The notes under the pieces were generated by a model. That model made no database searches, was not told the DNA's origin, and was given only the letters and a program-made list of their open reading frames with translations. 54,844 nt of DNA from an uncultured Oscillibacter sp. (GTDB lineage Bacteria > Bacillota > Clostridia > Oscillospirales > Oscillospiraceae), in contig URKI01000009.1 of assembly GCA_900548505.1 (NCBI GenBank), positions 1-54,844 on the forward strand, given 5' to 3'. This document shows, in pieces, positions 15,664-23,872 of this stretch. A program made the translations under genes and the position numbers. How positions within the stretch are numbered: position 1 is the stretch's first letter; each line of letters begins with the position of its first letter.

Positions 15664-16265
15664 GCGAGGAGACCAAGCAGCCCACCGCGGAGGAACAGGA
15701 GCCTCAGCAGGCTGAAACTACCGAAGAGCAGACCGCCCAGACCCCCGAGACGGAGGAGAAATCCAAGGGCGGTAAAAAGAAGAAAGAAAAGGAAAAGACC
15801 TACACCCTCACCCAGCAGCAGATGGAGGCCGCAGAGCTGGCCGCCAAGCAGCTGGAGTCCGTGAAGGATCAGTTTGTCCGGCTCACCGCCGAGTATGACA
15901 ACTACCGCAAGCGCACCGCCAAGGAAAAGGACGCCCTCTATCAGGACGCCAAGGCGGACACCGTCCGGGCGTTCCTGGCGGTGTACGACAACCTGGAGCG
16001 GGCCGTGGCCGCCCCCGGCGACGAGGAGTCTCCCCACAAAAAGGGCCTGGAGATGATCTTCCATCAGTACCAGGATATCCTCAAGAACCTGGGCGTCACG
16101 GAGATCGAGGCCCAGGGCCAGCCCTTTGACCCGGAAAAGCACAACGCCGTCATGCACATCGAGGACGAGAACTTGGGTGAGAGCGTGGTGGCCCAGGTAT
16201 TCCAGGCGGGCTTCATGCTGGGTGACAAGGTCATCCGCCACGCCATCGTGCAGGTGGCAAACTGA
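15660..16265 (+). CDS. grpE: Nucleotide exchange factor GrpE
   Basis: A 201-residue protein with a long, low-complexity, acidic then Lys-rich N-terminus (about residues 1-48, ending GGKKKKEKEK). A predicted coiled coil and the GrpE core follow: FVRLTAEYDNYRKRTAKEK, the FLAVYDNLERA helix, and the beta domain PFDPEKHNAVMHIEDENLGESVVAQVFQ..GFMLGDKVIRHA. It releases ADP from DnaK. The start is chosen by the ATGA overlap with hrcA, and dnaK follows 52 bases later with AGGAGGAATC. Confidence 0.98.
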   Translation: MSEETKQPTAEEQEPQQAETTEEQTAQTPETEEKSKGGKKKKEKEKTYTLTQQQMEAAELAAKQLESVKDQFVRLTAEYDNYRKRTAKEKDALYQDAKADTVRAFLAVYDNLERAVAAPGDEESPHKKGLEMIFHQYQDILKNLGVTEIEAQGQPFDPEKHNAVMHIEDENLGESVVAQVFQAGFMLGDKVIRHAIVQVAN

Positions 16266-16317
16266 ACCATCAAAACAGTAAAATACGATTTGTTCGATCA
16301 AATAGGAGGAATCATTT

Positions 16318-18171
16318 ATGTCTAAGGTTATCGGTATCGATCTGGGAACTACCAACTCCTGCGTGGCAGTGATGGAGGGCGGCGAGGCCGTCGTCATCGC
16401 CAACGCGGAGGGCAACCGCACCACCCCGTCCGTGGTGGCGTTCTCCAAGACCGGCGAGCGCATGGTGGGCCAGGTGGCCAAGCGTCAGGCCATCACCAAC
16501 CCCGATCGCACCATCGCTTCCATCAAGCGTGAGATGGGCTCCGATTATAAGGTCACTGTGGACGGCAAGAGCTACACCCCCCAGGAGATCAGCGCCATGA
16601 TCCTGCAGAAGCTGAAGGCTGACGCTGAGGCCTACCTGGGCACCACCGTCACCGAGGCCGTCATCACCGTTCCCGCTTACTTCACCGACGCCCAGCGTCA
16701 GGCTACCAAGGACGCCGGCAAGATCGCAGGCCTGGACGTCAAGCGTATCATCAACGAGCCCACCGCCGCGGCTCTGGCTTACGGCGTGGACAAGGAGCAG
16801 GCCCAGAAGATCATGGTCTACGACCTGGGCGGCGGCACGTTCGATGTCTCCATCCTGGAGATCGACGACGGCGTCATCGAGGTGCTGGCCACCGCCGGCA
16901 ACAACCGCCTGGGCGGCGACGACTTCGACAAGGCCGTCATGGACTGGATGGCCGCCGAGTTCAAGAAGGACACCGGCATTGACCTGACCGGCGACAAGGT
17001 GGCCATGCAGCGCCTGAAGGAGGCCGCCGAGAAGGCCAAGATCGAGCTCTCCGGTGTGACCACCTCCAACATCAACCTGCCCTATATCACCGCCGACGCC
17101 ACCGGCCCCAAGCACCTGGACGTGACCCTCACCCGGGCCAAGTTCAACGAGCTGACTGCCCACCTGGTGGACGCCACCATGGGCCCCGTGCGTCAGGCCA
17201 TGTCCGATGCCGGCCTGCAGCCCCGCGACCTTTCTAAGGTTCTGCTGGTGGGCGGCTCCAGCCGTATCCCTGCCGTGCAGGAGGCCGTGAAGAACTTCAC
17301 CGGCTCCGAGCCCTTCAAGGGCATCAACCCTGATGAGTGCGTGGCCATGGGCGCTGCCCTCCAGGCAGGCGTCCTCACCGGCGACGTCAAGGGTCTGCTG
17401 CTGCTGGACGTGACCCCCCTGTCCCTGGGCATCGAGACCATGGGCGGCGTGTTCACCAAGCTCATCGAGCGCAACACTACCATCCCTGTGAAGAAGAGCC
17501 AGATCTTCTCCACTGCCGCTGATAACCAGACCAGCGTGGAGGTCAACGTGCTCCAGGGCGAGCGCGAGATGGCCGCTGCCAACAAGTCCCTGGGCCGCTT
17601 CCACCTGGACGGCATCGCTCCCGCCCGCCGCGGCGTGCCTCAGATCGAGGTGACCTTCGACATCGACGCTAACGGCATCGTCAACGTCTCCGCCAAGGAT
17701 CTGGGCACCGGCAAGGAGCAGCACATCACCATCACCTCCTCCTCCAACATGAGCAAGGAGGACATCGAGAAGGCCGTGAAGGAAGCCGAGCAGTATGCGG
17801 CTCAGGACAAGAAGCTCAAGGAAGAGGTCGAGGTCCGCAACCAGGCTGACCAGATGGTCTACCAGAGCGAAAAGACCCTGGCCGACATGGGCGACAAGAT
17901 CCCCGCCGACGACAAAGCCAAGGTCCAGAGCGGCATCGACAAGCTGAAGGAGACCCTGAAGGGCCAGGATACCGCCGCCATCAAGGCTGCCACCGAGGAG
18001 CTGACCCAGGCCTTCTATGCCGTGAGCGAGAAGCTCTATCAGCAGGCCAATCCCCAGGGTGCCCAGGGCGCCCAGCAGCCCGGCCCCGACGCCGCCCAGG
18101 GCGGTGCCGCCGGCGGTCAGTACTACGACGCCGACTACAAGGTCGTGGACGAGGATGACCAGAACAAGTAA
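16318..18171 (+). CDS. dnaK: Chaperone protein DnaK (Hsp70)
   Basis: A 617-residue Hsp70. The ATPase domain starts with IGIDLGTTNSCVAVMEGG and carries VYDLGGGTFDVSI and VGGSSRIPAVQ. The linker is VLLLDVTPLSLGIETMGG, followed by the beta-sandwich substrate-binding domain (QTSVEVNVLQGERE) and the helical lid. The tail is Gln/Ala/Gly-rich. The phosphate-loop insertion typical of Gram-negative DnaK is shortened (YGSDYKV region reads MGSDYKVTVDGKSYTPQEIS), as in Firmicutes. Strong AGGAGG RBS and codon bias indicate high expression. A terminator lies between this gene and dnaJ. Confidence 0.99.
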   Translation: MSKVIGIDLGTTNSCVAVMEGGEAVVIANAEGNRTTPSVVAFSKTGERMVGQVAKRQAITNPDRTIASIKREMGSDYKVTVDGKSYTPQEISAMILQKLKADAEAYLGTTVTEAVITVPAYFTDAQRQATKDAGKIAGLDVKRIINEPTAAALAYGVDKEQAQKIMVYDLGGGTFDVSILEIDDGVIEVLATAGNNRLGGDDFDKAVMDWMAAEFKKDTGIDLTGDKVAMQRLKEAAEKAKIELSGVTTSNINLPYITADATGPKHLDVTLTRAKFNELTAHLVDATMGPVRQAMSDAGLQPRDLSKVLLVGGSSRIPAVQEAVKNFTGSEPFKGINPDECVAMGAALQAGVLTGDVKGLLLLDVTPLSLGIETMGGVFTKLIERNTTIPVKKSQIFSTAADNQTSVEVNVLQGEREMAAANKSLGRFHLDGIAPARRGVPQIEVTFDIDANGIVNVSAKDLGTGKEQHITITSSSNMSKEDIEKAVKEAEQYAAQDKKLKEEVEVRNQADQMVYQSEKTLADMGDKIPADDKAKVQSGIDKLKETLKGQDTAAIKAATEELTQAFYAVSEKLYQQANPQGAQGAQQPGPDAAQGGAAGGQYYDADYKVVDEDDQNK

Positions 18172-18183
18172 GCGCCACGGATA

Positions 18184-18228
18184 ACGCCATAAGGGACAGG
18201 GGAACGCCTGTCCCTTATGTGGCGTTTT
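18184..18228 (+). terminator. Terminator between dnaK and dnaJ
   Basis: Long stem ACGCCATAAGGGACAG against CTGTCCCTTATGTGGCGT with a short loop, then TTTTT. Since no other promoter is obvious before dnaJ, it probably reduces rather than abolishes dnaJ expression. Confidence 0.82.
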
Positions 18229-18255
18229 TGACCACGACACGACGAGGAGTTTTTT

Positions 18256-19389
18256 ATGGCTGAACAGAAACGAGATTACTATGAAGTCCTGGGCGTGGGC
18301 CGGGGCGCGTCGGAGGATGAGATCAAGAAGGCCTACAAGAAGATGGCCCGCAAGTATCACCCGGATCTGAACCCCGGCGACAAGGAGGCCGAGGAGAAGT
18401 TCAAGGAGGTCAACGAGGCCTACGAGGTGCTCTCCGACGCCAATAAGAAGGCCCGCTACGACCAGTACGGCCACGCCGGCGTGGACCCCAACTTCGGCGC
18501 CGGCGGCGCCGGGTTTGACGGCGGCTTCGACTTCGGCGACCTGGGCGATATTTTCGGCAGCTTCTTCGGAGGCGGCTTCGGCGGCGGACGCCGCAGCAAC
18601 CCCAACGCACCTCAGCGGGGTGAGAGCATCCGCATGTCCTTGACCATCAGCTTTGAAGAGGCGGCCTTCGGCTGTGAGAAGGCCGTCACCGTGGAGCGCA
18701 TGGAGCAGTGCGAGACCTGTCACGGCAGCGGCTGCGCCGCCGGCACCACGCCGGAGGTTTGCCCGGACTGCCACGGCACCGGCACTGTCCAGGTGCGGCG
18801 GCAGACCCCCATGGGCGTGTTCGCCACGTCCTCTCCCTGCCCCAAGTGCAGCGGCAAGGGCCGCATCATCCACCAGCCCTGCACCGACTGCCGCGGCAGC
18901 GGCGCCGTGCGCAAGCGCAAGACCATCAAAGCCACCATCCCCGCGGGCATCGACAACGGCCAGACCATCTCCATCCGGGGCCAGGGCAATGCCGGCAAGA
19001 ACGGCGGCGCCCCCGGTGATCTGCTCATCACCATCACCGTGCGGCCCCACGAGCTGTTCCGCCGGGAGGGCACGTCCGTTCTGTGCGAGGCGCCCATCAC
19101 CTTCACCCAGGCGGTCCTGGGCGCGGAGCTGGAGATCCCCACCATCGACGGCAAGGTGAAGTACACCCTGCCCGAGGGCACCCAGTCCGGCACCACCTTC
19201 CGCCTCAAGGGCAAGGGTATCCCCTCCATCAATGGCCGCGGCCGGGGCGACCAGTACGTCACCGTCTACATCGAGACGCCCCGCAACCTGAACCGGGAGC
19301 AGAAAGAGGCCCTCAAGAAGTTTGCCGAGACCCTGGGCGAGGGCAACTATGACGAGCACCGCAAATTCTTCAAGAAGTTCAAAAAGTGA
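18256..19389 (+). CDS. dnaJ: Chaperone protein DnaJ (Hsp40)
   Basis: A 377-residue type I DnaJ. The J-domain (1-70) carries YHPDLNPGD with the essential HPD. A Gly/Phe-rich region (about 75-115) follows, then a zinc domain with four CxxCxGxG repeats (CETCHGSG, CPDCHGTG, CPKCSGKG, CTDCRGSG) and the C-terminal peptide-binding domains. It delivers substrates to DnaK and triggers ATP hydrolysis. It is the last chaperone gene of the operon; the following PHP gene begins 8 bases after its stop. Confidence 0.99.
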   Translation: MAEQKRDYYEVLGVGRGASEDEIKKAYKKMARKYHPDLNPGDKEAEEKFKEVNEAYEVLSDANKKARYDQYGHAGVDPNFGAGGAGFDGGFDFGDLGDIFGSFFGGGFGGGRRSNPNAPQRGESIRMSLTISFEEAAFGCEKAVTVERMEQCETCHGSGCAAGTTPEVCPDCHGTGTVQVRRQTPMGVFATSSPCPKCSGKGRIIHQPCTDCRGSGAVRKRKTIKATIPAGIDNGQTISIRGQGNAGKNGGAPGDLLITITVRPHELFRREGTSVLCEAPITFTQAVLGAELEIPTIDGKVKYTLPEGTQSGTTFRLKGKGIPSINGRGRGDQYVTVYIETPRNLNREQKEALKKFAETLGEGNYDEHRKFFKKFKK

Positions 19390-19397
19390 GGCGCGGC

Positions 19398-20210
19398 ATG
19401 TATCTTGCTGATTATCACACCCACTCCCGCATGTCCCCGGACGCCGCCACCCCCATGGCGGACATGGCCCGGGCGGCCGCGGCGGCGGGCATGAACGAGA
19501 TCTGTCTGACGGACCATGTGGAGCCGGTGGAGTGGCTGCCGGGCCGTCCGGCGGCGGAGGCGTATGACTGGCAGGCGCTGGAGGCGGAGTTCGCATCCGC
19601 CCGTGCCGCCGTGGGAGATACCATCTCCATGCGTTTGGGCGTGGAGCTGGGGGACGCGTTCTGGGACTTTGCCCGGGCGGAGCGGATCATGGCTGCGGCA
19701 CCGAAGCTGGACTTTGTGATCGGCTCCGTGCATATGTTCTCCGAGGCCTATGAGACATGGGATCTGAGCGTGTACGCGCCGGAGGATGAGCGCGCGGCCC
19801 GCCGGGCCATCGCCGACTATCTGGAGTCCGCGTACGCCATGGCCAAGTGGGGAAAGTTTTCCGTGCTGGGCCATCTGACACTGCCGCTGCGCTATTTCAA
19901 TGAAAAGCTGGGCTTCTCCCTGTCGTTTGACGAGTTCGGCGGCGAGGTGGAGGACATTTTCCGGGCCCTGATCCAGAACGGCTGCGGCATCGAGCTCAAC
20001 ACCAACCGGGGCCACACGCCCCTGCCGGACGAGAAGTGGCTGCGGCTCTATCGCTCCATGGGCGGCGAGATCATCACCCTGGGCTCCGACGCCCACTCTC
20101 CCACCTTTGCCGGCTGCGCCATCCGGGAGGGACAGGCGCGGCTCCGGGCGTGCGGCTTTGGGCGCTTCTGCACGTTCGATGGCGGCGCGCCCGTGTGGCA
20201 CGAACTCTGA
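19398..20210 (+). CDS. PHP-domain phosphatase, histidinol-phosphatase (HisK/HisJ) type
   Basis: A 270-residue PHP hydrolase. The trinuclear metal site is recognisable as DYHTHS near the N-terminus, LTDHVEP, GVELGD, GSVHMF and, near the C-terminus, GSDAHSP. These are the pattern of HisJ-type L-histidinol-phosphate phosphatases, but many PHP proteins of unknown specificity share it and no other his genes are nearby. ATG 19398 is preferred; an in-frame GTG at 19386 would overlap the dnaJ stop. It is coupled to dnaJ and is the last gene before a new promoter. Confidence 0.8.
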   Translation: MYLADYHTHSRMSPDAATPMADMARAAAAAGMNEICLTDHVEPVEWLPGRPAAEAYDWQALEAEFASARAAVGDTISMRLGVELGDAFWDFARAERIMAAAPKLDFVIGSVHMFSEAYETWDLSVYAPEDERAARRAIADYLESAYAMAKWGKFSVLGHLTLPLRYFNEKLGFSLSFDEFGGEVEDIFRALIQNGCGIELNTNRGHTPLPDEKWLRLYRSMGGEIITLGSDAHSPTFAGCAIREGQARLRACGFGRFCTFDGGAPVWHEL

Positions 20211-20240
20211 TTGACTTTTTTCGCCTCTGCGGCATATAAT
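20211..20240 (+). promoter_or_regulatory. Promoter of rpiB
   Basis: TTGACT - 18 bases - TATAAT beginning directly after the PHP gene stop codon; start predicted near 20247, 29 bases before rpiB. Confidence 0.8.
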
Positions 20241-20275
20241 ATTTCTGCAAAATTTGAATGAGGAGGACTTCCATC

Positions 20276-20716
20276 ATGAAAATCGCGTTGGGCTGCGACC
20301 ACGGCGGCTATGAGCTCAAGGAGTACATCAAGGGTGTGCTGGACAAGCTGGGCCATACGTATGAGGACTTTGGCTGCTACAGCCTGGAAAGCTGCGACTA
20401 TCCCAACTTCGGCGCTGCCGCTGCCCGTGCGGTGGCGGAGGGCAAGTGCGAGCGGGGCATCGTGGTGTGCACCACCGGCATCGGCATCTCCATTGCCGCC
20501 AACAAGGTCAAGGGCATCCGCTGCGCCCACTGCGCGGACTGCCTGCAGGCAGAGATGACCCGCCGCCACAACGACGCCAACATGATGGCCATCGGCGCGG
20601 GCTTCACCGGCAAGAACATGGCCGAGCGCATGGTGGAGGTCTTTTTGTCCACGGAATTTGAGGGCGGACGTCACGAGCGCCGTGTGAACAAGATGATGGC
20701 GCTGGAACAGGAGTAA
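20276..20716 (+). CDS. rpiB: Ribose-5-phosphate isomerase B
   Basis: A 146-residue RpiB/LacAB-family isomerase converting ribose-5-phosphate and ribulose-5-phosphate. MKIALGCDHGGYELK is the canonical N-terminus with the catalytic Asp/His pair. VCTTGIGISIAANKVKGIRCAHC contains the active-site Cys and the phosphate-binding segment, and RRHNDANMMAIGAGF is also typical. AGGAGG 9 bases upstream fixes ATG 20276. Together with rpe in this window it supplies the non-oxidative pentose phosphate pathway. Confidence 0.95.
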   Translation: MKIALGCDHGGYELKEYIKGVLDKLGHTYEDFGCYSLESCDYPNFGAAAARAVAEGKCERGIVVCTTGIGISIAANKVKGIRCAHCADCLQAEMTRRHNDANMMAIGAGFTGKNMAERMVEVFLSTEFEGGRHERRVNKMMALEQE

Positions 20717-20749
20717 ACGCCGCCCAGGCACAGGAAAGGAGGCAGGAGC

Positions 20750-21799
20750 ATGGCGGGCGCAAGAGGATACAGAAGCTACCGGGGCCGCGGGTCCAAGGGC
20801 AAGATCGTGCTGGCGGTCATTCTGGTGCTGGTGATCGTGGCGTCTCTGGCATTCATCCGCATGCAGGAGTATGTGGTCTATGACGAGAGCGGCCGGCCCC
20901 GCCTGTCCCTGCCCGGAGACGACGAGCCCCAGACGCCCCCGGAGGAAGAGGAGGACGTGAACCTGGTGATCCAGGAGAAGACGTCCAAGACCGTCCGGGC
21001 TATGCAGCTTTCCACTGCGCCTTTGACGGCTTGGGACGGCGCCGTGCTCACCGGCGGCACCTATACGGACCGCAGCTGCGACGCGGTGGCCGTGACCATG
21101 AAGGACGCGGCGGGCCTTGTCTACTTTGACGCGGCAGGTGCCGTCAGCGGCGCCGTGCGCACCGAAGCGGGCACCGCTGCTGCCCTGGAGGCGCTGAACG
21201 GCTCGGATACCCACACCATCGCCATCCTCTCCTGCTTCCATGATCCCCTGGCCGCCAACGCGGATGTGGAGGGCATGGGACTGAAGAATACCGGCGGCTA
21301 TATCTTCTACGACGGGAACAACAGCCAGTGGCTGGACCCGGCCAAGCCCGCCGCCCGGCAGTACCTGTGCACCCTGGCCCAGGAGCTTGCCAAGCTGGGC
21401 TTTGACGAGATTTTGCTGACGGACGTGAGCTATCCCACGGAGGGGAAGCTGGATAAGATCGCCTACGGCGACACGCCCAAAGCGGAGAACCTGACGGTGT
21501 TCCTGGAGGAGATGGCCGCGGCTCTGGAACCCTACGACGTGACGCTCTCTGTGGAGCTTCCCGTCCAGGTCATCACCCAGGGCAGCGACGATGCCGCGGG
21601 AATTTCCCTGGCGGCTGCGGCCCGGTATGCCGACCGCATCTATGCCGCCGCGGAGCCTGCGGACGCCGCAGCCCTTGCTGAGCAGGTGAAGGCGGCTGCC
21701 GAGGGCACGGATTTTGCCGTGATGCTCACGGCGGCGGACACGCCGCCCCAGGAGGGCAGCTGGCTGCTGCCGGCCCAGAGCGGCGCGGGCATGTCATAA
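20750..21799 (+). CDS. Membrane-anchored DUF4015-like putative glycoside hydrolase
   Basis: A 349-residue protein with a basic N-terminus (RSYRGRGSKGK), one transmembrane segment (about 18-36) and an acidic Pro/Glu linker (PGDDEPQTPPEEEED). It then has an extracytoplasmic (beta/alpha)-barrel-like domain. The stretch WLDPAKPAARQYLCTLAQELAKLGFDEILLTDVSYP resembles the DUF4015/GTD putative glycoside hydrolase signature, in which an Asp-containing strand follows a GFDEIxxD pattern. The substrate is unknown. AAGGAGG precedes the ATG, 33 bases after rpiB, so the two are probably co-transcribed. It ends at a bidirectional terminator. Confidence 0.72.
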   Translation: MAGARGYRSYRGRGSKGKIVLAVILVLVIVASLAFIRMQEYVVYDESGRPRLSLPGDDEPQTPPEEEEDVNLVIQEKTSKTVRAMQLSTAPLTAWDGAVLTGGTYTDRSCDAVAVTMKDAAGLVYFDAAGAVSGAVRTEAGTAAALEALNGSDTHTIAILSCFHDPLAANADVEGMGLKNTGGYIFYDGNNSQWLDPAKPAARQYLCTLAQELAKLGFDEILLTDVSYPTEGKLDKIAYGDTPKAENLTVFLEEMAAALEPYDVTLSVELPVQVITQGSDDAAGISLAAAARYADRIYAAAEPADAAALAEQVKAAAEGTDFAVMLTAADTPPQEGSWLLPAQSGAGMS

Positions 21800-21803
21800 A
21801 CAG

Positions 21804-21838
21804 AAAAAAGCAGGACGCTCAGGCGTCCTGCTTTTTTT
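21804..21838. terminator. Bidirectional terminator shared by convergent genes
   Basis: Stem GCAGGACGC/GCGTCCTGC, loop TCAG, flanked by A6 and T7. The stop codon of the minus-strand gene lies in the loop (21819-21821), so that gene ends inside the terminator. Confidence 0.85.
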
Positions 21839-22142
21839 CTTTTTCTGTATGGGTCTCTTCATAGCGCTGGAGCGTGCCCTCCGTCATGCGGGAGAGCAGG
21901 TGCAGCCGTTCGTTGATCATATCCCACATGCACATGGGCAGATGGTCCCGGTGTCCCCGGTGCAGCGTCACGCACTCGAAGCAGTTGCCGTGGTGGGGGC
22001 AGCGTTCCGGGCAGGGGCAGTGGTCCCCTGACTCGCGCACCTGTCGCAAAAACTCCTGCTTTACGTCCCAGGCCTCCTGGTGGCGGCCCTCCTTTTCCAG
22101 CCGGTCCTGAAGGATGGCCAGCTCGTTGCCGTCGATGATCAT
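21819..22142 (-). CDS. Small Cys/His-rich protein, unknown function
   Basis: A 107-residue protein with a compact cluster of metal-ligand candidates, CPCPERCPHHGNCFECVTLHR, then HLPMC in the middle. It has a helical N-terminus (ILQDRLEKEGRHQEAWDVKQEFLRQV) and a helical, Glu/Lys-rich C-terminus. Clostridial genomes contain several short families with a C-x-C-x3-C-x2-HG-x-C-x2-C core (for example DUF6485-like), but I cannot assign it firmly. ATG 22142 follows GGAGGGACC. It is last in a five-gene minus-strand operon and ends inside a terminator hairpin. Confidence 0.7.
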   Translation of the reverse strand: MIIDGNELAILQDRLEKEGRHQEAWDVKQEFLRQVRESGDHCPCPERCPHHGNCFECVTLHRGHRDHLPMCMWDMINERLHLLSRMTEGTLQRYEETHTEKEKKQDA

Positions 22143-22161
22143 GGCGGTCCCTCCTGCTCTG

Positions 22162-22875
22162 TCAGATGGTGAATGTCTGGCCCGGGGCGGTGACAGGCCG
22201 GATGTGGGGGGCAAGCTCCGGGTGCAGGGCGCAAAAGCGCTCCGTCAGGGCAAACTGGCCCCACTGGTGCATGGGCAGCACCGTGTCTGTATCCGTGTGG
22301 GCCAGGAAGTAGGCAAGGCCCCAGTCAAAGGCGCCCTCCAGCCGGCCGTCCAGGGGCACCATGGCAAGGTCGATGTGCCGGCCCTCCAGAGGACGGAGGA
22401 AGCGCTGGAAGTTTACTTCCATATTGCGGTTCCAGGCCTTGTCCTCTCCCTCCCAGTGCCACCAGTGCAGGTCCCCCGCGTGGTAGACGGTGCGGCCGCA
22501 GGCATCCACCACGAAGGCCACGCCCTCGTCGGTGGAGGGCAGGGTCTCCACGGTGACGCCGGGGAACACATCCGAGCGTTCATTGCCGCCAAGGAAGCTG
22601 CACAGGGAGAGGATCTCATCCGTCAGGCCCCAGCGGGCCCGGTTTTTCTCCGTGGGGCGGATGTCTTTTCCAAGCAGGAAGCGCACCGGGCGCGTCCCGT
22701 CCGCCAGGGAAAAAATGGCGGGGGAGAAATGGTCTTCGTGGCGGTGGCTCACAAAGACCGCCAGAGGCTTTTCCGGCAGAGGCGGCAGGGCGCCCTTCCA
22801 CCAGTCGAAGAGCAGACACACGTCCGCAAGCTCCACCAGAAAGCCGCTGTGGTCCAGAAACGTGGCCCGGATCAC
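22162..22875 (-). CDS. MBL-fold (UlaG-like) metal-dependent hydrolase
   Basis: A 237-residue metallo-beta-lactamase-fold protein. FVSHRHEDHFSP is the HxHxDH metal motif, VYHAGDLHWW supplies the later Asp ligand and LPMHQWGQF a C-terminal His. The start LDHSGFLVEL..LLFDWW is typical of the UlaG/YcaP-like branch of small cytosolic hydrolases with unknown substrates. The start is GTG 22875, overlapping the stop of the YbjQ-family gene (GTGA), which implies translational coupling. Nothing in the sequence identifies the substrate. Confidence 0.85.
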   Translation of the reverse strand: MIRATFLDHSGFLVELADVCLLFDWWKGALPPLPEKPLAVFVSHRHEDHFSPAIFSLADGTRPVRFLLGKDIRPTEKNRARWGLTDEILSLCSFLGGNERSDVFPGVTVETLPSTDEGVAFVVDACGRTVYHAGDLHWWHWEGEDKAWNRNMEVNFQRFLRPLEGRHIDLAMVPLDGRLEGAFDWGLAYFLAHTDTDTVLPMHQWGQFALTERFCALHPELAPHIRPVTAPGQTFTI

Positions 22876-23183
22876 AGGAACTTCACCGCCGTGCCGTAGG
22901 CGATGACCTCCGCAGCCCCCTGCATCACAGAGGAGGAGGCAAAGCGCAGTCCGATGACCGCGTCGGCCCCCAGGGCCTCGGCCGCGTCCACCATGCGCTT
23001 GGTGGCGATCTGCCGGGCCTCCGTCAGCATCTCCGTGTAGCCGGCGATCTCACCGCCCACCAAAGTTTTCATGCCGGCCATAAAGTCCCGGCCGATGTTC
23101 TTGCTGTATACCACTGTGCCCTTGACGGTGTCCAGAGCCTCAAAGGCCTGCCCGGGGATGGTCTCAATCGTCAGAAGCTTCAT
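22872..23183 (-). CDS. YbjQ/UPF0145-family heavy-metal-binding domain protein
   Basis: A 103-residue YbjQ-family protein: IETIPGQAFEALDTVKGTVVYSKNIGRDFMAG, then AGYTEMLTEARQIATKRMVDAAEALGADAVIGLRF, are the two diagnostic blocks. These pentameric domains are often called putative heavy-metal binding, though the role is not established. ATG 23183 is preferred (GGAGG at 9 bases) over GTG 23189 (3 bases). It overlaps the upstream membrane-protein gene by 20 bases and the MBL gene by 4 bases. Confidence 0.88.
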   Translation of the reverse strand: MKLLTIETIPGQAFEALDTVKGTVVYSKNIGRDFMAGMKTLVGGEIAGYTEMLTEARQIATKRMVDAAEALGADAVIGLRFASSSVMQGAAEVIAYGTAVKFL

Positions 23184-23424
23184 GTTCACGTGCCTCCTCT
23201 TCGTCGATGCGCTGCAGCTTCGTGCGCAGGCTGATGCCCATGGCGGGGATCAGCAGAATGTATAAAAGGGACATGTAGGGCAGCATCCGGGCCAGGATCC
23301 CCTCCGGCCAGAAAGTGCGCTGGGCCCAGAGGGTCACAATGGCCGCCAGGATCAGCACGGCACAGCAGAGCACCGTGGTGCGGATGGCTGCCCGGCGCCG
23401 GGCAGATCTAGTATTGTTTTGCAT
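23164..23424 (-). CDS. Small two-helix membrane protein, unknown
   Basis: An 86-residue protein with a basic N-terminus (NNTRSARRRAAIR) and two hydrophobic segments (about 16-36 and 49-66), then a charged tail KLQRIDEEEAREHEASDD. It is probably a double-spanning membrane protein with both ends in the cytoplasm. No family is recognised. AAGGAG lies 9 bases before ATG 23424. It overlaps both neighbours in the operon (17 bases upstream, 20 downstream) and has the same size and layout as the gene upstream, suggesting a related pair. Confidence 0.72.
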   Translation of the reverse strand: MQNNTRSARRRAAIRTTVLCCAVLILAAIVTLWAQRTFWPEGILARMLPYMSLLYILLIPAMGISLRTKLQRIDEEEAREHEASDD

Positions 23425-23671
23425 CGTCTTCTTCTCCTTTTTGAATCTCACGCAGGCGGCACGCCAGCGCCAGGATCACCCCCAGCGCCACCGCGCCGGG
23501 GATGGCCACCAGCAGCGCCAGCACCGGCAGGGGCGGCGCGTCCGCCGGGTCCTGGGCATAGGCCCAGAGCATCAGCCGGATGCACCCGGCCATGAGCCCC
23601 GCCGTCAGGCAGGAGATGACCACCGGCGCGATGTACCGCCGCCGCTTGGTGTGGTGTTTCTGCTTGTCCAT
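23408..23671 (-). CDS. Small two-helix membrane protein, unknown, first gene of the operon
   Basis: An 87-residue protein beginning MDKQKHHTKRRRYIAP, then two hydrophobic segments (about 14-36 and 44-67) and a charged C-terminus REIQKGEEDDAKQY. Layout and length mirror the next gene, but sequence similarity by eye is limited. GGAGGGG precedes ATG 23671 by 9 bases. It is the leading gene of the minus-strand operon that ends at 21819. Confidence 0.72.
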   Translation of the reverse strand: MDKQKHHTKRRRYIAPVVISCLTAGLMAGCIRLMLWAYAQDPADAPPLPVLALLVAIPGAVALGVILALACRLREIQKGEEDDAKQY

Positions 23672-23779
23672 AAACGTGGTCCCCTCCTGCTCCGTCTGCT
23701 CCAAAAGAGCCAGCGTGTTCAGCTTTTCCCGTCAGTCCGTCAGCCCCTGCAAAAGCGGATGACCCCTTTCTGTGAGGAT

Positions 23780-23808
23780 GGTATACCTTCCAGAAGGGGG
23801 AAAGTCAA
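23780..23808 (-). promoter_or_regulatory. Predicted promoter of the five-gene minus-strand operon
   Basis: Minus strand TTGACT - 17 bases - TATACC, about 110 bases before the first gene. The -10 is only a partial match. Confidence 0.45.
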
Positions 23809-23837
23809 GGGAGATTTGAAAAAAAGCGTCCGGGGGG

Positions 23838-23871
23838 TGGGCACGGAGAGCGGGGTATGATATAATCATAC
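23838..23871 (+). promoter_or_regulatory. mutY promoter with overlapping palindrome
   Basis: TGGGCA - 17 bases - TATAAT (23861-23866). The -10 is embedded in a perfect palindrome GTATGAT-ATA-ATCATAC (23855-23871). The predicted start is at or next to the first ATG of mutY, leaving essentially no leader. Confidence 0.6.
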
Positions 23872-23872
23872 C

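Noticed and set aside
16312..19596. 1094-codon open frame on the minus strand across dnaK and dnaJ
   Set aside because: It mirrors the codon bias of highly expressed, GC-rich dnaK/dnaJ; the translation is Leu/Gly/Val/Ala/His repetitive and matches no protein family.
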